DNA of 48,101 nt from an uncultured Pseudomonadota bacterium (lineage in GTDB: Bacteria > Pseudomonadota > Gammaproteobacteria > Xanthomonadales > Ahniellaceae), in NCBI GenBank assembly GCA_937996755.1, contig CALKUS010000099.1, positions 1-48,101 on the forward strand, in the 5' to 3' direction. The position numbers and the translations under genes were made by a program. Below are positions 31,148 through 38,757 of the stretch, one piece after another (position 1 is the stretch's first letter; every line of letters begins with the position of its first letter). A model generated the notes under the pieces. It was not told where the DNA came from. It worked only from the letters and a program-made list of their open reading frames with translations, and did no database searches.

Positions 31148-34120
31148 ATGCGCATCGTGCCGCTCGCTGCCGCGTTGTCCCTCGCCTTCACCGCCGCCGC
31201 CGTGGCGCGCCCCGCGCCGGAACGACCCGCGACGACGAGCCAGCGCTGGGCGGCGTGGGAACGACATGAAGCGCTCGTCGCCGGTTCGCCGTTCCACGGG
31301 CTCGAGTGGCGCGCGCTCGGACCGACGGTTCAGGGCGGCCGCGTGGTGGACCTCGAGTCGATCCCCGGCGAGCCGTACGGCTTCTACGTCGCGTACGCGA
31401 CGGGCGGCGTCTGGAAGACCACGAACAACGGCGTCACGTTCGTACCGCTGTCCGACGGCCTGCCGACCATGGTGACCGGCGACATCGCCGTCGATCCGTC
31501 GCGCCCGCAGCGGCTGTGGATCGGTTCCGGCGAGCCGAACTCGTCGCGCTCGTCGTACGGCGGCCTCGGCATGTTCCGCTCCGACGACGGCGGCAAGACG
31601 TTCCAGCGCATGGGCCTGGACGACACCGACCGCATCTCGCGCGTCGTGGTCGATCCGCGCGACGGCAAGCACGTGTGCGTCGCCGCGCTCGGTTCGCTCT
31701 ATTCGGTCATCGGGCGGCGCGGCGTGTTCTGCAGCGAGGACGACGGCGCGAGCTGGTCGCAGGTGCTCGCGGGCGACACGCCCACGACGGGCGCGATCGA
31801 CCTCGTGGTCGATGCGAAGGATCCCGCCACGATGTACGCCGCGATGTGGGATCGCTCGCGCACGCCGTGGAACCTCGTCGAGACCGGGCGCGGCTCGGGC
31901 ATCTACAAGAGCACGGACGGCGGTCGCTCGTGGAATCGCCTCGCCGGTGGATTCCCGCAGGGCGACAAGGTCGGCCGCATCGGCCTCGCGGTGTCGGCGT
32001 CGAACCCGTCCGTCGTGTACGCGAGCGTCGACGACTGGAATGCGCTGCCGGCGTCGCTGATCGACGACGGCGACCGGCCGCTCGGCCTGAAGACGCTGAA
32101 GCGGATGTCGAAGGACGAATTCCTGCGCCAGGATCCCGACGAGGTCGAGACGTTCCTGCGCAACGAGGACCTCGACACGTCGCTCGACGCGGCCGGCCTG
32201 ATCGCGAAGGTGAAGAGCGGCGAAGTGACGATGGCCGACCTCGTCGCGAAGCTCGAGGCGAAGGACACGGGCTTCGGCGCGGTCGACATCTGGGGCCACT
32301 CGGTGTGGCGCTCCGACGACGCCGGCGCCACCTGGCACCGCACGCACGAGACGCCGATCCGCGAGCTCACCTACACGTACGGTTACTACTTCGGGCAGAT
32401 TCGCGTTGCGCCGGACGACCCCGAGCGCATCTACGTGGTCGGCGTGCCGATCGCGACGAGCGCGGACGGCGGCAGGACGTTCACGTCGCTGCAGCGCTCC
32501 GGCGTGCATCCCGACTACCACGCGTGGTGGATCGACCCGAACGACGCGCGGCGCATGGTCGTGGGCAACGACGGCGGGCTCGACATCTCGTACGACGGCG
32601 GCAAGTCGTGGCTGAAGCTCGATGCGCAGCCGGTCGGGCAGTTCTACACGGTCGCGCTCGACATGGCCGAGCCGTACAACGTCGCGGGCGGCCTGCAGGA
32701 CAACGGCACGCTGAAGGGGCCGTCGACCTCGCGCTGGGAAACCGGCGAGCAGTGGAGCGCGATCGGCGGCGGCGACGGCATGCACGTCGCCGTGGACACG
32801 CGCGACAACCAGACCTGGTACGTCGGCTCGCAGTTCGGCTTCTACCAGCGCAAGGGCCCGGGCGGCGGCCACGAGGTGCGCCCGCGCGAAGGGCTGAAGG
32901 AACCCGCGCTGCGCTACAACTGGAACGCGCCGTTCATGCTGTCGCCGCACAACCAGGACATCGTCTACTACGGCGCGAACCGCCTGTTCCGCTCGATGGA
33001 CAAGGGCGATACCTGGACCGCGATCTCGGCCGACCTCACCACGAGCAAGTCGCGCGGCGACGTGCCGTACGCGACGATCACGTCGGTGAGCGAGTCGCCG
33101 AAGCAGTTCGGGCTGATCTGGGCCGGCACCGACGACGGCCACGTGTGGGTGACGACGAGCGGCGGCGACCGCTGGACCGCGGTCGACGCGCAGCTGCCGG
33201 CCGACCGCTGGGTGAGCCGCGTGATCGCGTCGTCGCACGTGCGCGACCGCGCGTACGTCGCGCTCAATGGTTACCGCAACGACGACGCAACGCCGTACCT
33301 CTTTGCGAGCGACGACCTCGGTGCGCACTGGCGCGGAATCGCGAAAGGCCTGCCCGACGAAGCCGTGAACGTCGTGCGCGAGGACCCGGTGAACGCCGAC
33401 GTGCTCTACGTCGGCACCGATCGCGGCGTGTACGTGACGCTCGACCGCGGCGCGAGCTGGACGGCGCTCGACGCCGGCCTGCCGAACGTGCCGGTGCACG
33501 ACCTCGCCGTGCATCCGCGCGAGCGCGAGCTCGTCGCCGCCACGCACGGTCGCAGCATGTGGCTGGTCGACGTGCTGCCCGTGCAGGAGTATTCCGCCGT
33601 CCGCTCCGAACCCGTGCACGTGTTCCCGCTCGTCGCCGTCGACGCGGCGCGCGAATGGCGCTCGCGCCCGGCCACGTGGTTCGACGAGTCCGACGACCTG
33701 CCGTGGGTCGACGTGCCGTTCTCGGCCGCGTCCGCGGGCGCGGCGCAGGTCGCCATCGTCGACGAGCACGGCAACGTCGTGCGCGAGCTCGCGCTCGACG
33801 CGAAGCCCGGCATCAACCGCGTGCGCTGGGACCTGCTGGTCGACAAGGACCTCGCGCTCGCGGCCGAGCGCACGTCGGCCAAGTCGTCGTCGGGCGCGTC
33901 GCCCACGGCGGCGGCGGCGCACGCGGAAGAGCCCGCCACGCTCGCACGCACGCCGTACGCCGAGAGCGTGCGGCTCGGCCATCGCCTGTTCGCCGTGCCG
34001 GGCAAGTACACCGTGCGCGTGTCGCTGGCCGGCGCGAAGTCGGAAACGCCGCTCGAGATCAAGGCGCCGGAACCGCGCAAGCCGCGCGCGAAGGCGGAGA
34101 TGAAGATTCGCGGCAAATAG
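31148..34120 (+). CDS. large secreted VPS10/BNR-repeat beta-propeller protein
   Basis: A 990-residue exported protein with a signal peptide (MRIVPLAAALSLAFTAAAVARPA). It carries many BNR/Asp-box repeats: GVWKTTNNGVTFVPLS, GMFRSDDGGKTFQRM, IYKSTDGGRSWNRL, SVWRSDDAGATWHRT, LFRSMDKGDTWTAI. These build one or two ten-bladed propellers like sortilin/VPS10 and xyloglucanase-type proteins. The last 250 residues look like a C-terminal beta-domain region (RVRWDLLVDKDLAL, KYTVRVSLAGAKSETPLEI) ending basic. Such proteins are often annotated as glycosyl hydrolases, but no catalytic residues can be named; protein or glycan binding is as likely. The ATG at 31148 gives the signal peptide; the frame upstream does not. 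Confidence 0.88.
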   Translation: MRIVPLAAALSLAFTAAAVARPAPERPATTSQRWAAWERHEALVAGSPFHGLEWRALGPTVQGGRVVDLESIPGEPYGFYVAYATGGVWKTTNNGVTFVPLSDGLPTMVTGDIAVDPSRPQRLWIGSGEPNSSRSSYGGLGMFRSDDGGKTFQRMGLDDTDRISRVVVDPRDGKHVCVAALGSLYSVIGRRGVFCSEDDGASWSQVLAGDTPTTGAIDLVVDAKDPATMYAAMWDRSRTPWNLVETGRGSGIYKSTDGGRSWNRLAGGFPQGDKVGRIGLAVSASNPSVVYASVDDWNALPASLIDDGDRPLGLKTLKRMSKDEFLRQDPDEVETFLRNEDLDTSLDAAGLIAKVKSGEVTMADLVAKLEAKDTGFGAVDIWGHSVWRSDDAGATWHRTHETPIRELTYTYGYYFGQIRVAPDDPERIYVVGVPIATSADGGRTFTSLQRSGVHPDYHAWWIDPNDARRMVVGNDGGLDISYDGGKSWLKLDAQPVGQFYTVALDMAEPYNVAGGLQDNGTLKGPSTSRWETGEQWSAIGGGDGMHVAVDTRDNQTWYVGSQFGFYQRKGPGGGHEVRPREGLKEPALRYNWNAPFMLSPHNQDIVYYGANRLFRSMDKGDTWTAISADLTTSKSRGDVPYATITSVSESPKQFGLIWAGTDDGHVWVTTSGGDRWTAVDAQLPADRWVSRVIASSHVRDRAYVALNGYRNDDATPYLFASDDLGAHWRGIAKGLPDEAVNVVREDPVNADVLYVGTDRGVYVTLDRGASWTALDAGLPNVPVHDLAVHPRERELVAATHGRSMWLVDVLPVQEYSAVRSEPVHVFPLVAVDAAREWRSRPATWFDESDDLPWVDVPFSAASAGAAQVAIVDEHGNVVRELALDAKPGINRVRWDLLVDKDLALAAERTSAKSSSGASPTAAAAHAEEPATLARTPYAESVRLGHRLFAVPGKYTVRVSLAGAKSETPLEIKAPEPRKPRAKAEMKIRGK

Positions 34121-34144
34121 CAGGACGCACGGCATTTCGTGCAT

Positions 34145-34169
34145 GCCGCGCCCGCTTCGCGGGCGCGGC
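34145..34169. terminator. GC-rich hairpin after the VPS10/BNR gene
   Basis: GCCGCGCCCGC and GCGGGCGCGGC form an 11-bp stem with a 3-nt loop TTC, 25 bp after the stop. No T-run follows, so it may act only as an mRNA end structure or a weak terminator. Confidence 0.5.
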
Positions 34170-34275
34170 GACCCTCGCTACGGCGCCTTCCGCGCGTGCC
34201 AGCCGTGGCACGCGCGTTGCAGCCTTCGATGGCTCGGACCCGGCATCCGCCGGCGTCCCCCAATGGAGGACTGCC

Positions 34276-34767
34276 ATGAACAAGAACGATGCGAATCGCG
34301 ATCCGATCACCGGCAAGCCCGGTGCGCATCCGGTCGGCGTGGGCGCAGGCGCGGCCGCGGGCGGCGCCGCGGGCGCAGCCATCGGCTCCGCAGCCGGCCC
34401 GGCCGGTACGGTCGTGGGCGCGGCGGTCGGCGCCGTCGCCGGCGGTCTCGCAGGCAAGGCTGCGGCCGAGCGCGTGAACCCGACCATGGAAGACGCGTAC
34501 TGGAAGGAGCAGTACACGAAGGAGCCGTATTACGAGGCGGGTCGCAAGTACAACGACTACGCGCCGGCGTATCGCACGGGCTACGAAGGTTACTCGCGCT
34601 ACGAGGGCCGCAAGTTCGAGGACGTGCAGAGCGACCTCGAGCGCGACTACAACCAGGTGAAGGGCGATTCCGCGCTCGCCTGGGACAAGGCGAAGGGCGC
34701 GACGCGCGCGGCGTGGCACCGCGTCGAGCGTGCCCTCCCCGGCGACGCGGATGGCGATGGTCGATAA
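34276..34767 (+). CDS. glycine-zipper hypothetical protein
   Basis: A 163-residue protein. Residues about 20-65 are a Gly/Ala-rich membrane-like stretch with GxxxG repeats (GVGAGAAAGGAAGAAIGSAA, VVGAAVGAVAGGLAG), a glycine zipper. The rest is hydrophilic and Tyr-rich (YWKEQYTKEPYYEAGRKYND, then a helix DLERDYNQVKGDSALAWDKAKGATRAAWHRVERAL), the last part resembling CsbD-like stress proteins. GGAGGA precedes the ATG. Such proteins are common and uncharacterised in Proteobacteria, often induced by stress. It opens a run of small genes separated by strong hairpins. Confidence 0.75.
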   Translation: MNKNDANRDPITGKPGAHPVGVGAGAAAGGAAGAAIGSAAGPAGTVVGAAVGAVAGGLAGKAAAERVNPTMEDAYWKEQYTKEPYYEAGRKYNDYAPAYRTGYEGYSRYEGRKFEDVQSDLERDYNQVKGDSALAWDKAKGATRAAWHRVERALPGDADGDGR

Positions 34768-34812
34768 AGCGCGCTGAGCAGTCGCCTTATTGGCGACTGC
34801 TGCGCTTTATCG
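34762..34812 (+). terminator. large stem-loop at the 3' end of the glycine-zipper gene
   Basis: CGATAAAGCGC (34762-34772) pairs with GCGCTTTATCG (34802-34812). Inside, AGCAGTCGCC pairs with GGCGACTGCT around loop TTATT. It starts inside the last codons and contains the stop codon. It is the first of three strong hairpins in 170 bp. Confidence 0.6.
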
Positions 34813-34820
34813 GGTGAGGT

Positions 34821-34846
34821 CGCGTTCGCCCTTCGGGGCGAACGCG
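34821..34846 (+). other. hairpin with UUCG tetraloop
   Basis: CGCGTTCGCCC-TTCG-GGGCGAACGCG: an 11-bp perfect stem closed by C(UUCG)G, an exceptionally stable tetraloop. It lies 9 nt after the previous stem-loop. Confidence 0.7.
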
Positions 34847-34901
34847 GGTGAGGCAGGGATGCCGAACGGGAGTGCCGCAGGGATGCAGGCGTCAGTCTGC
34901 A

Positions 34902-34928
34902 CGTCGCGCCCGCCCCCCGGGCGCGACG
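34902..34928 (+). other. hairpin before the 48-residue gene
   Basis: CGTCGCGCCCG and CGGGCGCGACG form an 11-bp stem around CCCCC, ending about 20 nt before the ATG at 34949 and just before its AAGGGGA ribosome-binding site. It could affect translation of that gene. Confidence 0.6.
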
Positions 34929-34948
34929 CTTCAAGGGGAAACAACGCA

Positions 34949-35095
34949 ATGAACGACACCCGCGACAACACGAACGACCGCGACCTCGCCCGCCTCTGCG
35001 AGCTGCTCGAACGCGCCACCACGCCCGAGCGCCGCACCGACGTCGCGATCCGCCTGTGCAACGCGCTCGGCATTCCCTGCGCAGGCGGCAACTGA
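34949..35095 (+). CDS. 48-residue hypothetical protein
   Basis: A small soluble protein (MNDTRDNTNDRDLARLCELL, then ERATTPERRTDVAIRLCNALGIPC). The N-terminus is polar and probably unstructured, followed by two helices with one Cys each. AAGGGGA lies 9-15 nt upstream. I do not recognise a family. The next gene starts 50 bp downstream. Confidence 0.55.
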   Translation: MNDTRDNTNDRDLARLCELLERATTPERRTDVAIRLCNALGIPCAGGN

Positions 35096-35145
35096 CGCTG
35101 GCACATCGCTTGCTCCATCCGCCGCAGGCACAACGGAGCAAGCCC

Positions 35146-35370
35146 GTGGACAATTCGCACTGTTCGTCGTTCGACACGACCGTCGAGATTCCCTACGCGG
35201 AAATCGTCGCCGCGAAGCGCGTGATCGAAGCGCGCGTCGAGAACCCGGTCGACGCGCCGCACCCGACCGAGAACCTGCCGGACGGCCCGGAGATCGAGGA
35301 TCCGACCGAAACGGAAGATCCGCAGAAGGCCGCCACCGGCCGCTCGTCGGGGAAGCGCGCGTGGAACTGA
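35146..35370 (+). CDS. 74-residue hypothetical acidic protein
   Basis: A GTG start at 35146 follows GGAG. The sequence has a helical part (EIPYAEIVAAKRVIEARVEN) and a Pro/Glu-rich tail (DAPHPTENLPDGPEIEDPTE). No known family. Its last codons overlap the start of the next small gene by 10 nt, which suggests coupling and supports both being real. Confidence 0.5.
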   Translation: MDNSHCSSFDTTVEIPYAEIVAAKRVIEARVENPVDAPHPTENLPDGPEIEDPTETEDPQKAATGRSSGKRAWN

Positions 35371-35603
35371 GCATCGGCGAATTCATCAACCTGCGCACGA
35401 TCGACGAAGGACGCGCGCCCGCGTACGCCCGCGAGCTCGATGCGCTGGTCGCGAAAGGCCTGGTCGAACGCAACGCGTTCGGCGACTGGCGCCTCACGCG
35501 CGCCGGCAACCGTGAGCTCGAGATGGAAGCGATCGGCGGCGCGTGGGCCGCGTCGGCGTACGCGGCGATGGGCGCGCGAGCGCCGGGAGCGCGCTGGCGC
35601 TGA
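35361..35603 (+). CDS. 80-residue hypothetical protein, winged-helix-like
   Basis: An 80-residue protein with the pattern ELDALVAKGLVERNAFGDWRLTRAGNRELE, similar to the recognition-helix and wing region of MarR/PadR-type winged-helix domains, but without the rest of the fold. It could be a truncated or minimal DNA-binding protein. GTG start at 35361, overlapping the previous gene by 10 nt. Confidence 0.5.
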   Translation: MELSIGEFINLRTIDEGRAPAYARELDALVAKGLVERNAFGDWRLTRAGNRELEMEAIGGAWAASAYAAMGARAPGARWR

Positions 35604-35631
35604 CGCGCAACCGCGGCAACGAGACCGCTTG

Positions 35632-35655
35632 CGTCGCCGCGCCCGCGCGGCGACG
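35632..35655 (+). other. hairpin before the small lipoprotein gene
   Basis: CGTCGCCGCG-CCCG-CGCGGCGACG, a 10-bp stem with a 4-nt loop, 45 bp before the ATG at 35700. It is the fourth strong hairpin between consecutive small genes in this stretch. Confidence 0.5.
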
Positions 35656-35699
35656 CTGGTCGCCACGGCGCCCCCCGGACGGGCCCGGGGGAACGAACG

Positions 35700-36125
35700 A
35701 TGCGCATCGCGGCCTGCTGTCTCGCGCTGCTCCTGCTCACCGGCTGCGCTCCCGTCTACGAACGCATCGCGCCCGAGGTCGACGTGCTCGCGGGCAATCC
35801 GATGTGCGCGTTCGAGAAGCTCGCCGCGCTCAGCGCCCACGACGGACGCAACGAGGTCGACGCGGCGAACCGCCAGGGCGGCGCGGGCAACATCGATCGC
35901 TGGGGCGACGTGGTCGATGAGCGCGCCGTGCTCGCCGACCTTCGCGAGCAGGCTGCGCGGCTCGGCGCGAATGCGATCGTGGTGCGCGGGCGCACGCTCG
36001 GCGCGTCGTCCGGGCACCACTCGCTGGAGCAGCGTCCGAAGCGCTCGCTGACCATCCGCGCGATCGCGATCCGCACGGCGACGCCGCCGCTCGCGCCGCC
36101 GTGCAATGCGGTGGCCTGGCGCTGA
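35700..36125 (+). CDS. small lipoprotein (DUF4156-like)
   Basis: A 141-residue lipoprotein with MRIAACCLALLLLTG followed by Cys16 (LLTGC). The middle (RAVLADLREQAARLGANAIVVRGRTL) resembles DUF4156 lipoproteins, whose A...GAN.v.v pattern is similar. A Cys near residue 36 and one near 135 could form a disulfide. GGGGGAACGA precedes the ATG. A terminator follows at 36147. Confidence 0.75.
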   Translation: MRIAACCLALLLLTGCAPVYERIAPEVDVLAGNPMCAFEKLAALSAHDGRNEVDAANRQGGAGNIDRWGDVVDERAVLADLREQAARLGANAIVVRGRTLGASSGHHSLEQRPKRSLTIRAIAIRTATPPLAPPCNAVAWR

Positions 36126-36146
36126 AACGTCAGTGCCGGAATGAAA

Positions 36147-36168
36147 AAGGCCCGCATGAGCGGGCCTT
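36147..36168. terminator. terminator between the lipoprotein gene and rpmG
   Basis: AAGGCCCGC-ATGA-GCGGGCCTT with A-rich 5' (GAAAAAGG) and TTCTT 3' flanks, so it can end both the plus-strand lipoprotein transcript and the minus-strand rpmB-rpmG transcript. Confidence 0.8.
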
Positions 36169-36173
36169 CTTGC

Positions 36174-36196
36174 AATCGCCCACAGGGTGGGCTCCT
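36174..36196 (-). repeat. AGGAGCCCAC REP element, copy 2
   Basis: Reverse complement of the 23 nt at 14271-14293, with an identical sequence including the GCCCAC-CCT-GTGGGC hairpin. It sits 4 bp after the rpmG stop. Confidence 0.75.
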
Positions 36197-36199
36197 GCA

Positions 36200-36364
36200 T
36201 CATTTGATCTTGCCTTCCTTGTACATCACGTGCTTGCGGACGACGGGATCGTACTTCTTGATCTCCATCTTGTCCGGCGTGGTCTTCTTGTTCTTGTCCG
36301 TGGTGTAGAAGTGGCCGGTGCCGGCCGACGAGGTCAGGCGGATCTTGTCGCGCTTGGATGCCAT
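36200..36364 (-). CDS. rpmG: 50S ribosomal protein L33
   Basis: A 54-residue L33. The sequence begins MASKRDKIRLTSSAGTGHFY and ends HVMYKEGKIK; the central TTDKNKKTTPDKMEIKKYDP is typical. It has none of the four zinc-binding Cys, so it is the zinc-free (C-) form common in Gammaproteobacteria. It lies 10 bp after rpmB with which it forms the usual rpmB-rpmG unit. Confidence 0.97.
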   Translation of the reverse strand: MASKRDKIRLTSSAGTGHFYTTDKNKKTTPDKMEIKKYDPVVRKHVMYKEGKIK

Positions 36365-36374
36365 GGGATTCTCC

Positions 36375-36611
36375 TCAGACCTTCTCGCCGCGAGCGCGGA
36401 GCTCGGCGATCACGGCTTCGATGCCGTTCTTGTCGATGGTGCGGAGCGCATTGCTCGAAACGCGCAGCTTCACCCAGCGCTTCTCGCTCGGCACCCAGAA
36501 ACGGCGCTCGTGCAGGTTGGGAAGGAAACGACGCTTGGTCTTGTTGTTGGCGTGCGAGACGTTGTGGCCGCTCATCACGCGCTTGCCGGTCAGCTGGCAG
36601 ACTCGTGCCAT
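36375..36611 (-). CDS. rpmB: 50S ribosomal protein L28
   Basis: A 78-residue L28 beginning MARVCQLTGKRVMSGHNVSHA and continuing NNKTKRRFLPNLHERRFWVP. Only one Cys is present (zinc-free form). The ATG at 36611 is the known family start; an in-frame extension to 36680 is leader sequence. Upstream lies a strong promoter (36785-36813) and a leader of about 165 nt with two hairpins. Confidence 0.97.
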   Translation of the reverse strand: MARVCQLTGKRVMSGHNVSHANNKTKRRFLPNLHERRFWVPSEKRWVKLRVSSNALRTIDKNGIEAVIAELRARGEKV

Positions 36612-36634
36612 GGTGCACCTCGATGGTCTTCGGA

Positions 36635-36682
36635 GCCGCCCATGGCCCGGGCGGCATCGGCCCCTCAATGGCTGAGCCATTG
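36635..36682 (-). promoter_or_regulatory. structured leader of rpmB-rpmG
   Basis: Two inverted repeats lie in the predicted 5' leader: GCCGCCC/GGGCGGC (36635-36655), and CAATGGCT-G-AGCCATTG (36666-36682), a nearly perfect 17-bp palindrome. The second would give a 7-bp stem with loop TCA in the RNA. Ribosomal protein leaders often bind a protein product, but no known L28 leader motif is recognised. Confidence 0.4.
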
Positions 36683-36784
36683 CGCGCGATACGGGATGAA
36701 TCCTGGGGTTCCTGCTTCGGCGCCCGGCGGGATCGCGCTGCCGACGGGCTGCCCGGGGATGCCGGGCTGGAGCGGGGGTCGAGC

Positions 36785-36813
36785 TTTATAGCGGGATTGC
36801 CCTGCGGAATCAA
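36785..36813 (-). promoter_or_regulatory. sigma-70 promoter of rpmB-rpmG
   Basis: On the minus strand: -35 TTGATT (36813-36808), 17-bp spacer, -10 TATAAA (36790-36785). This is the best promoter match in the window. Transcription would start near 36778, giving a leader of about 165 nt. Confidence 0.75.
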
Positions 36814-36836
36814 GCGCTTCCGCTTCCGGGCGGGGC

Positions 36837-37169
36837 TCAGGGCCCTTCCTCGTTGACGATCTCGCGGCGCCGCGACGTGCGCAGCAGCCAGAGGTTGCGC
36901 GCGTAGACCAGCGTGCCGGGCAGCTGGCCGACCGTGACGACGAGGTTCTTCTCGTGGATGCCGTAGGCGAGCACGATCGCGCCGCCGGCCAGGCTCATCC
37001 ACCAGAACGCCGTGGGGATCACGACGCGCTTGGCGCGCTCGGAATACCACCACTGCACGATGAAGCGCGACGCGAACAGGCACTGGCCGAGCAGGCCGAT
37101 CGCCACCCAGAACTTCAGGTTGTGCGCCCACGACTGCAGGTAGGCGACCAGGCCGTCGAACCACGCCAT
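36837..37169 (-). CDS. LAB_N-domain membrane protein (lipid-A-disaccharide synthase N-terminal-like)
   Basis: A 110-residue inner-membrane protein with three hydrophobic helices. The pattern WVAIGLLGQCLFASRFIVQWWYSERAKR followed by PTAFWWMSLAGGAIVLAYGI and QLPGTLVYARNLWLL is typical of the LAB_N family. In E. coli-type LpxB such a domain is not present; free-standing copies accompany glycosyltransferases. It starts 2 nt after the stop of the glycosyltransferase gene, so the two probably form a lipid-linked sugar transfer unit. The substrate is not known. Confidence 0.88.
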   Translation of the reverse strand: MAWFDGLVAYLQSWAHNLKFWVAIGLLGQCLFASRFIVQWWYSERAKRVVIPTAFWWMSLAGGAIVLAYGIHEKNLVVTVGQLPGTLVYARNLWLLRTSRRREIVNEEGP

Positions 37170-37171
37170 GC

Positions 37172-37912
37172 TCAGATCTCTTCCGTCCGGGTGCGCCGGC
37201 TGCGCTTGATCAGCCACGCGACGCCACGCAGGTCGGAAATGCCCACCCACAGGCGGTTCCACATGCCGTACTTCGAGACGCCGCGCGTGCGCGCGCGATG
37301 GTTCACGGGCACGCTTTCGGTCTGGTAACCGGCACGGTGCACGAGCGCGGGCAGGAAGCGGTGCATGTGGTCGAACGCGGGGAGATCCAGGAACAGCTCG
37401 CGCTCGACCAGCTTGATGCCGCAGCCGGTGTCGGGCGTCGCGTCGCGCAGCAGGCGCGAGCGCACGCCGTTCGCGATCTTCGACGAGATGCGCTTCACGA
37501 AGTCGTCGCGGCGGTTCACGCGCCAGCCCGCGAACAGCTTCACCGTCGGCGCCGCGCGATCGCGCGCGTCGAGCAGCTTCGGGATGTCGGCGGGGTCGTT
37601 CTGGCCGTCGCCGTCCAGCGTCGCGATCCACTCACCGCGCGCGTGCTTGATGCCGGTGCGCACGGCCGTGCTCTGGCCGCTCTGCGAGAGATGGCGTACG
37701 ACGCGCAGCTCGGGGAAGCGCTGCTTCGCCTCGCGCAACACGGCCAGCGTGTCGTCGCGGCTCGCGTCGTCGACGTAGACCACCTCGAACGCCGTGCGGC
37801 CGCGCAACGCGGCTGCGATCTCCTCGATCAGCGGCAGCACGTTGTCGCGCTCGTTGTGCACGGGCACGACGACGGAGAGGGGCAAGCGGTCGGTATGCGG
37901 GGACGACGACAT
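37172..37912 (-). CDS. family 2 glycosyltransferase (DPM1/ArnC-like)
   Basis: A 246-residue GT-A fold glycosyltransferase. Characteristic parts are LSVVVPVHNERDNVLPLI, VVYVDDASRDDT, WIATLDGDGQNDP (metal-binding Asp region), DTGCGIKLVER, and VNHRARTRGVSKYGMWNRL. Unlike full-length ArnC it has no C-terminal transmembrane helices, so it needs a membrane partner, probably the LAB_N protein encoded next. It may transfer a sugar from a nucleotide donor to a polyprenyl phosphate. Confidence 0.9.
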   Translation of the reverse strand: MSSSPHTDRLPLSVVVPVHNERDNVLPLIEEIAAALRGRTAFEVVYVDDASRDDTLAVLREAKQRFPELRVVRHLSQSGQSTAVRTGIKHARGEWIATLDGDGQNDPADIPKLLDARDRAAPTVKLFAGWRVNRRDDFVKRISSKIANGVRSRLLRDATPDTGCGIKLVERELFLDLPAFDHMHRFLPALVHRAGYQTESVPVNHRARTRGVSKYGMWNRLWVGISDLRGVAWLIKRSRRTRTEEI

Positions 37913-38031
37913 CGAAATGCGCAGGGAAAAGCGCTGCGCAACGCCGTTTCAGGGGCGCGAACGGTAGCGCAAAGCGGGTGGAGCGTGCCAGCAAGGCGGC
38001 CGCGGGCGCCGGCCGACGTTTTTTCGACGTC

Positions 38032-38757
38032 TCAGAGCTGCGCGAGCGCCTCGCCGGACGCGCCGTCGAGCGCCTGCGTCCAGTCGCGCTCCAGGGCGTC
38101 GAAGCGGTCGTCGTGGTCGGCCAGCAGCAGGAGCGTGCCGTCGGCCATCGGGACCGACCGGCCGACGACGCCGTTGCGCTGCCACACGGCGCGCGTCGCC
38201 TCGTGGCGGCCGACCACGTAGAACACCGTGACGGGGCCGCGGTCGGTCTGCACCACCATGTGCACGGCGGCGTCGTGGCCGATCGGGCACAGATTCAGGT
38301 AATCGACCTCGCCGGGATCGCCGCGCAGGGCGACGCCGCGCGCCGCGAACATCGTACGCACCTGTTCCAGCGGCACGCGCGCGTGGGAAGTCAGCGCATA
38401 GGGCTCGTGCGCGAGGTGCGCCACGGCCAGTTCGGGCAGCGGGCCGGACAGGGCCTGCTCGCGCCACAGCAGCCCGCCGGCCACGGCGAGCACGAGCACG
38501 GCGGCGATGCGCCACGCAAGGACGCGCCGGCGCGCGCCGCGCGCGCGGCGTGCCTCGGTGGTCTGGCGCAGCAGGATCCGGTCGGCGAGCGATTCGGGCA
38601 CCGGGACGGCGAGCACGTCGCGCAGTTTCGACTCGAACGCCAACGCCTCGTTGCGCGCCTGCGCGCAGCGCGTGCAGTCCGCCCCGTGCGCGAGCGCGTC
38701 GGCATCGAGCCCTTCGGGAACGGCGGCCAGCTGGCGGCGGAAGTCGAGGCAATTCAT
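38032..38757 (-). CDS. DUF3379 putative anti-sigma factor
   Basis: A 241-residue protein with N-terminal MNCLDFRRQLAAVPEGL and GADCTRCAQARNEALAFE, a His/Cys-containing anti-sigma-like domain (compare zinc anti-sigma His-x3-Cys-x2-Cys; here H...DCTRC). One transmembrane helix is at about residues 82-97 (RIAAVLVLAVAGGLLW). The periplasmic part (about 100-230) is the DUF3379 C-terminal region. Its ATG overlaps the sigma factor stop (ATGA). It probably holds the ECF factor at the membrane and releases it on an envelope signal. Confidence 0.85.
   Translation of the reverse strand: MNCLDFRRQLAAVPEGLDADALAHGADCTRCAQARNEALAFESKLRDVLAVPVPESLADRILLRQTTEARRARGARRRVLAWRIAAVLVLAVAGGLLWREQALSGPLPELAVAHLAHEPYALTSHARVPLEQVRTMFAARGVALRGDPGEVDYLNLCPIGHDAAVHMVVQTDRGPVTVFYVVGRHEATRAVWQRNGVVGRSVPMADGTLLLLADHDDRFDALERDWTQALDGASGEALAQL

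Noticed and set aside
30872..34144. 1090-codon minus-strand frame opposite the VPS10/BNR gene
   Set aside because: A shadow frame: His/Arg/Val-rich, with no domain or signal, opposite a clear BNR-repeat protein.
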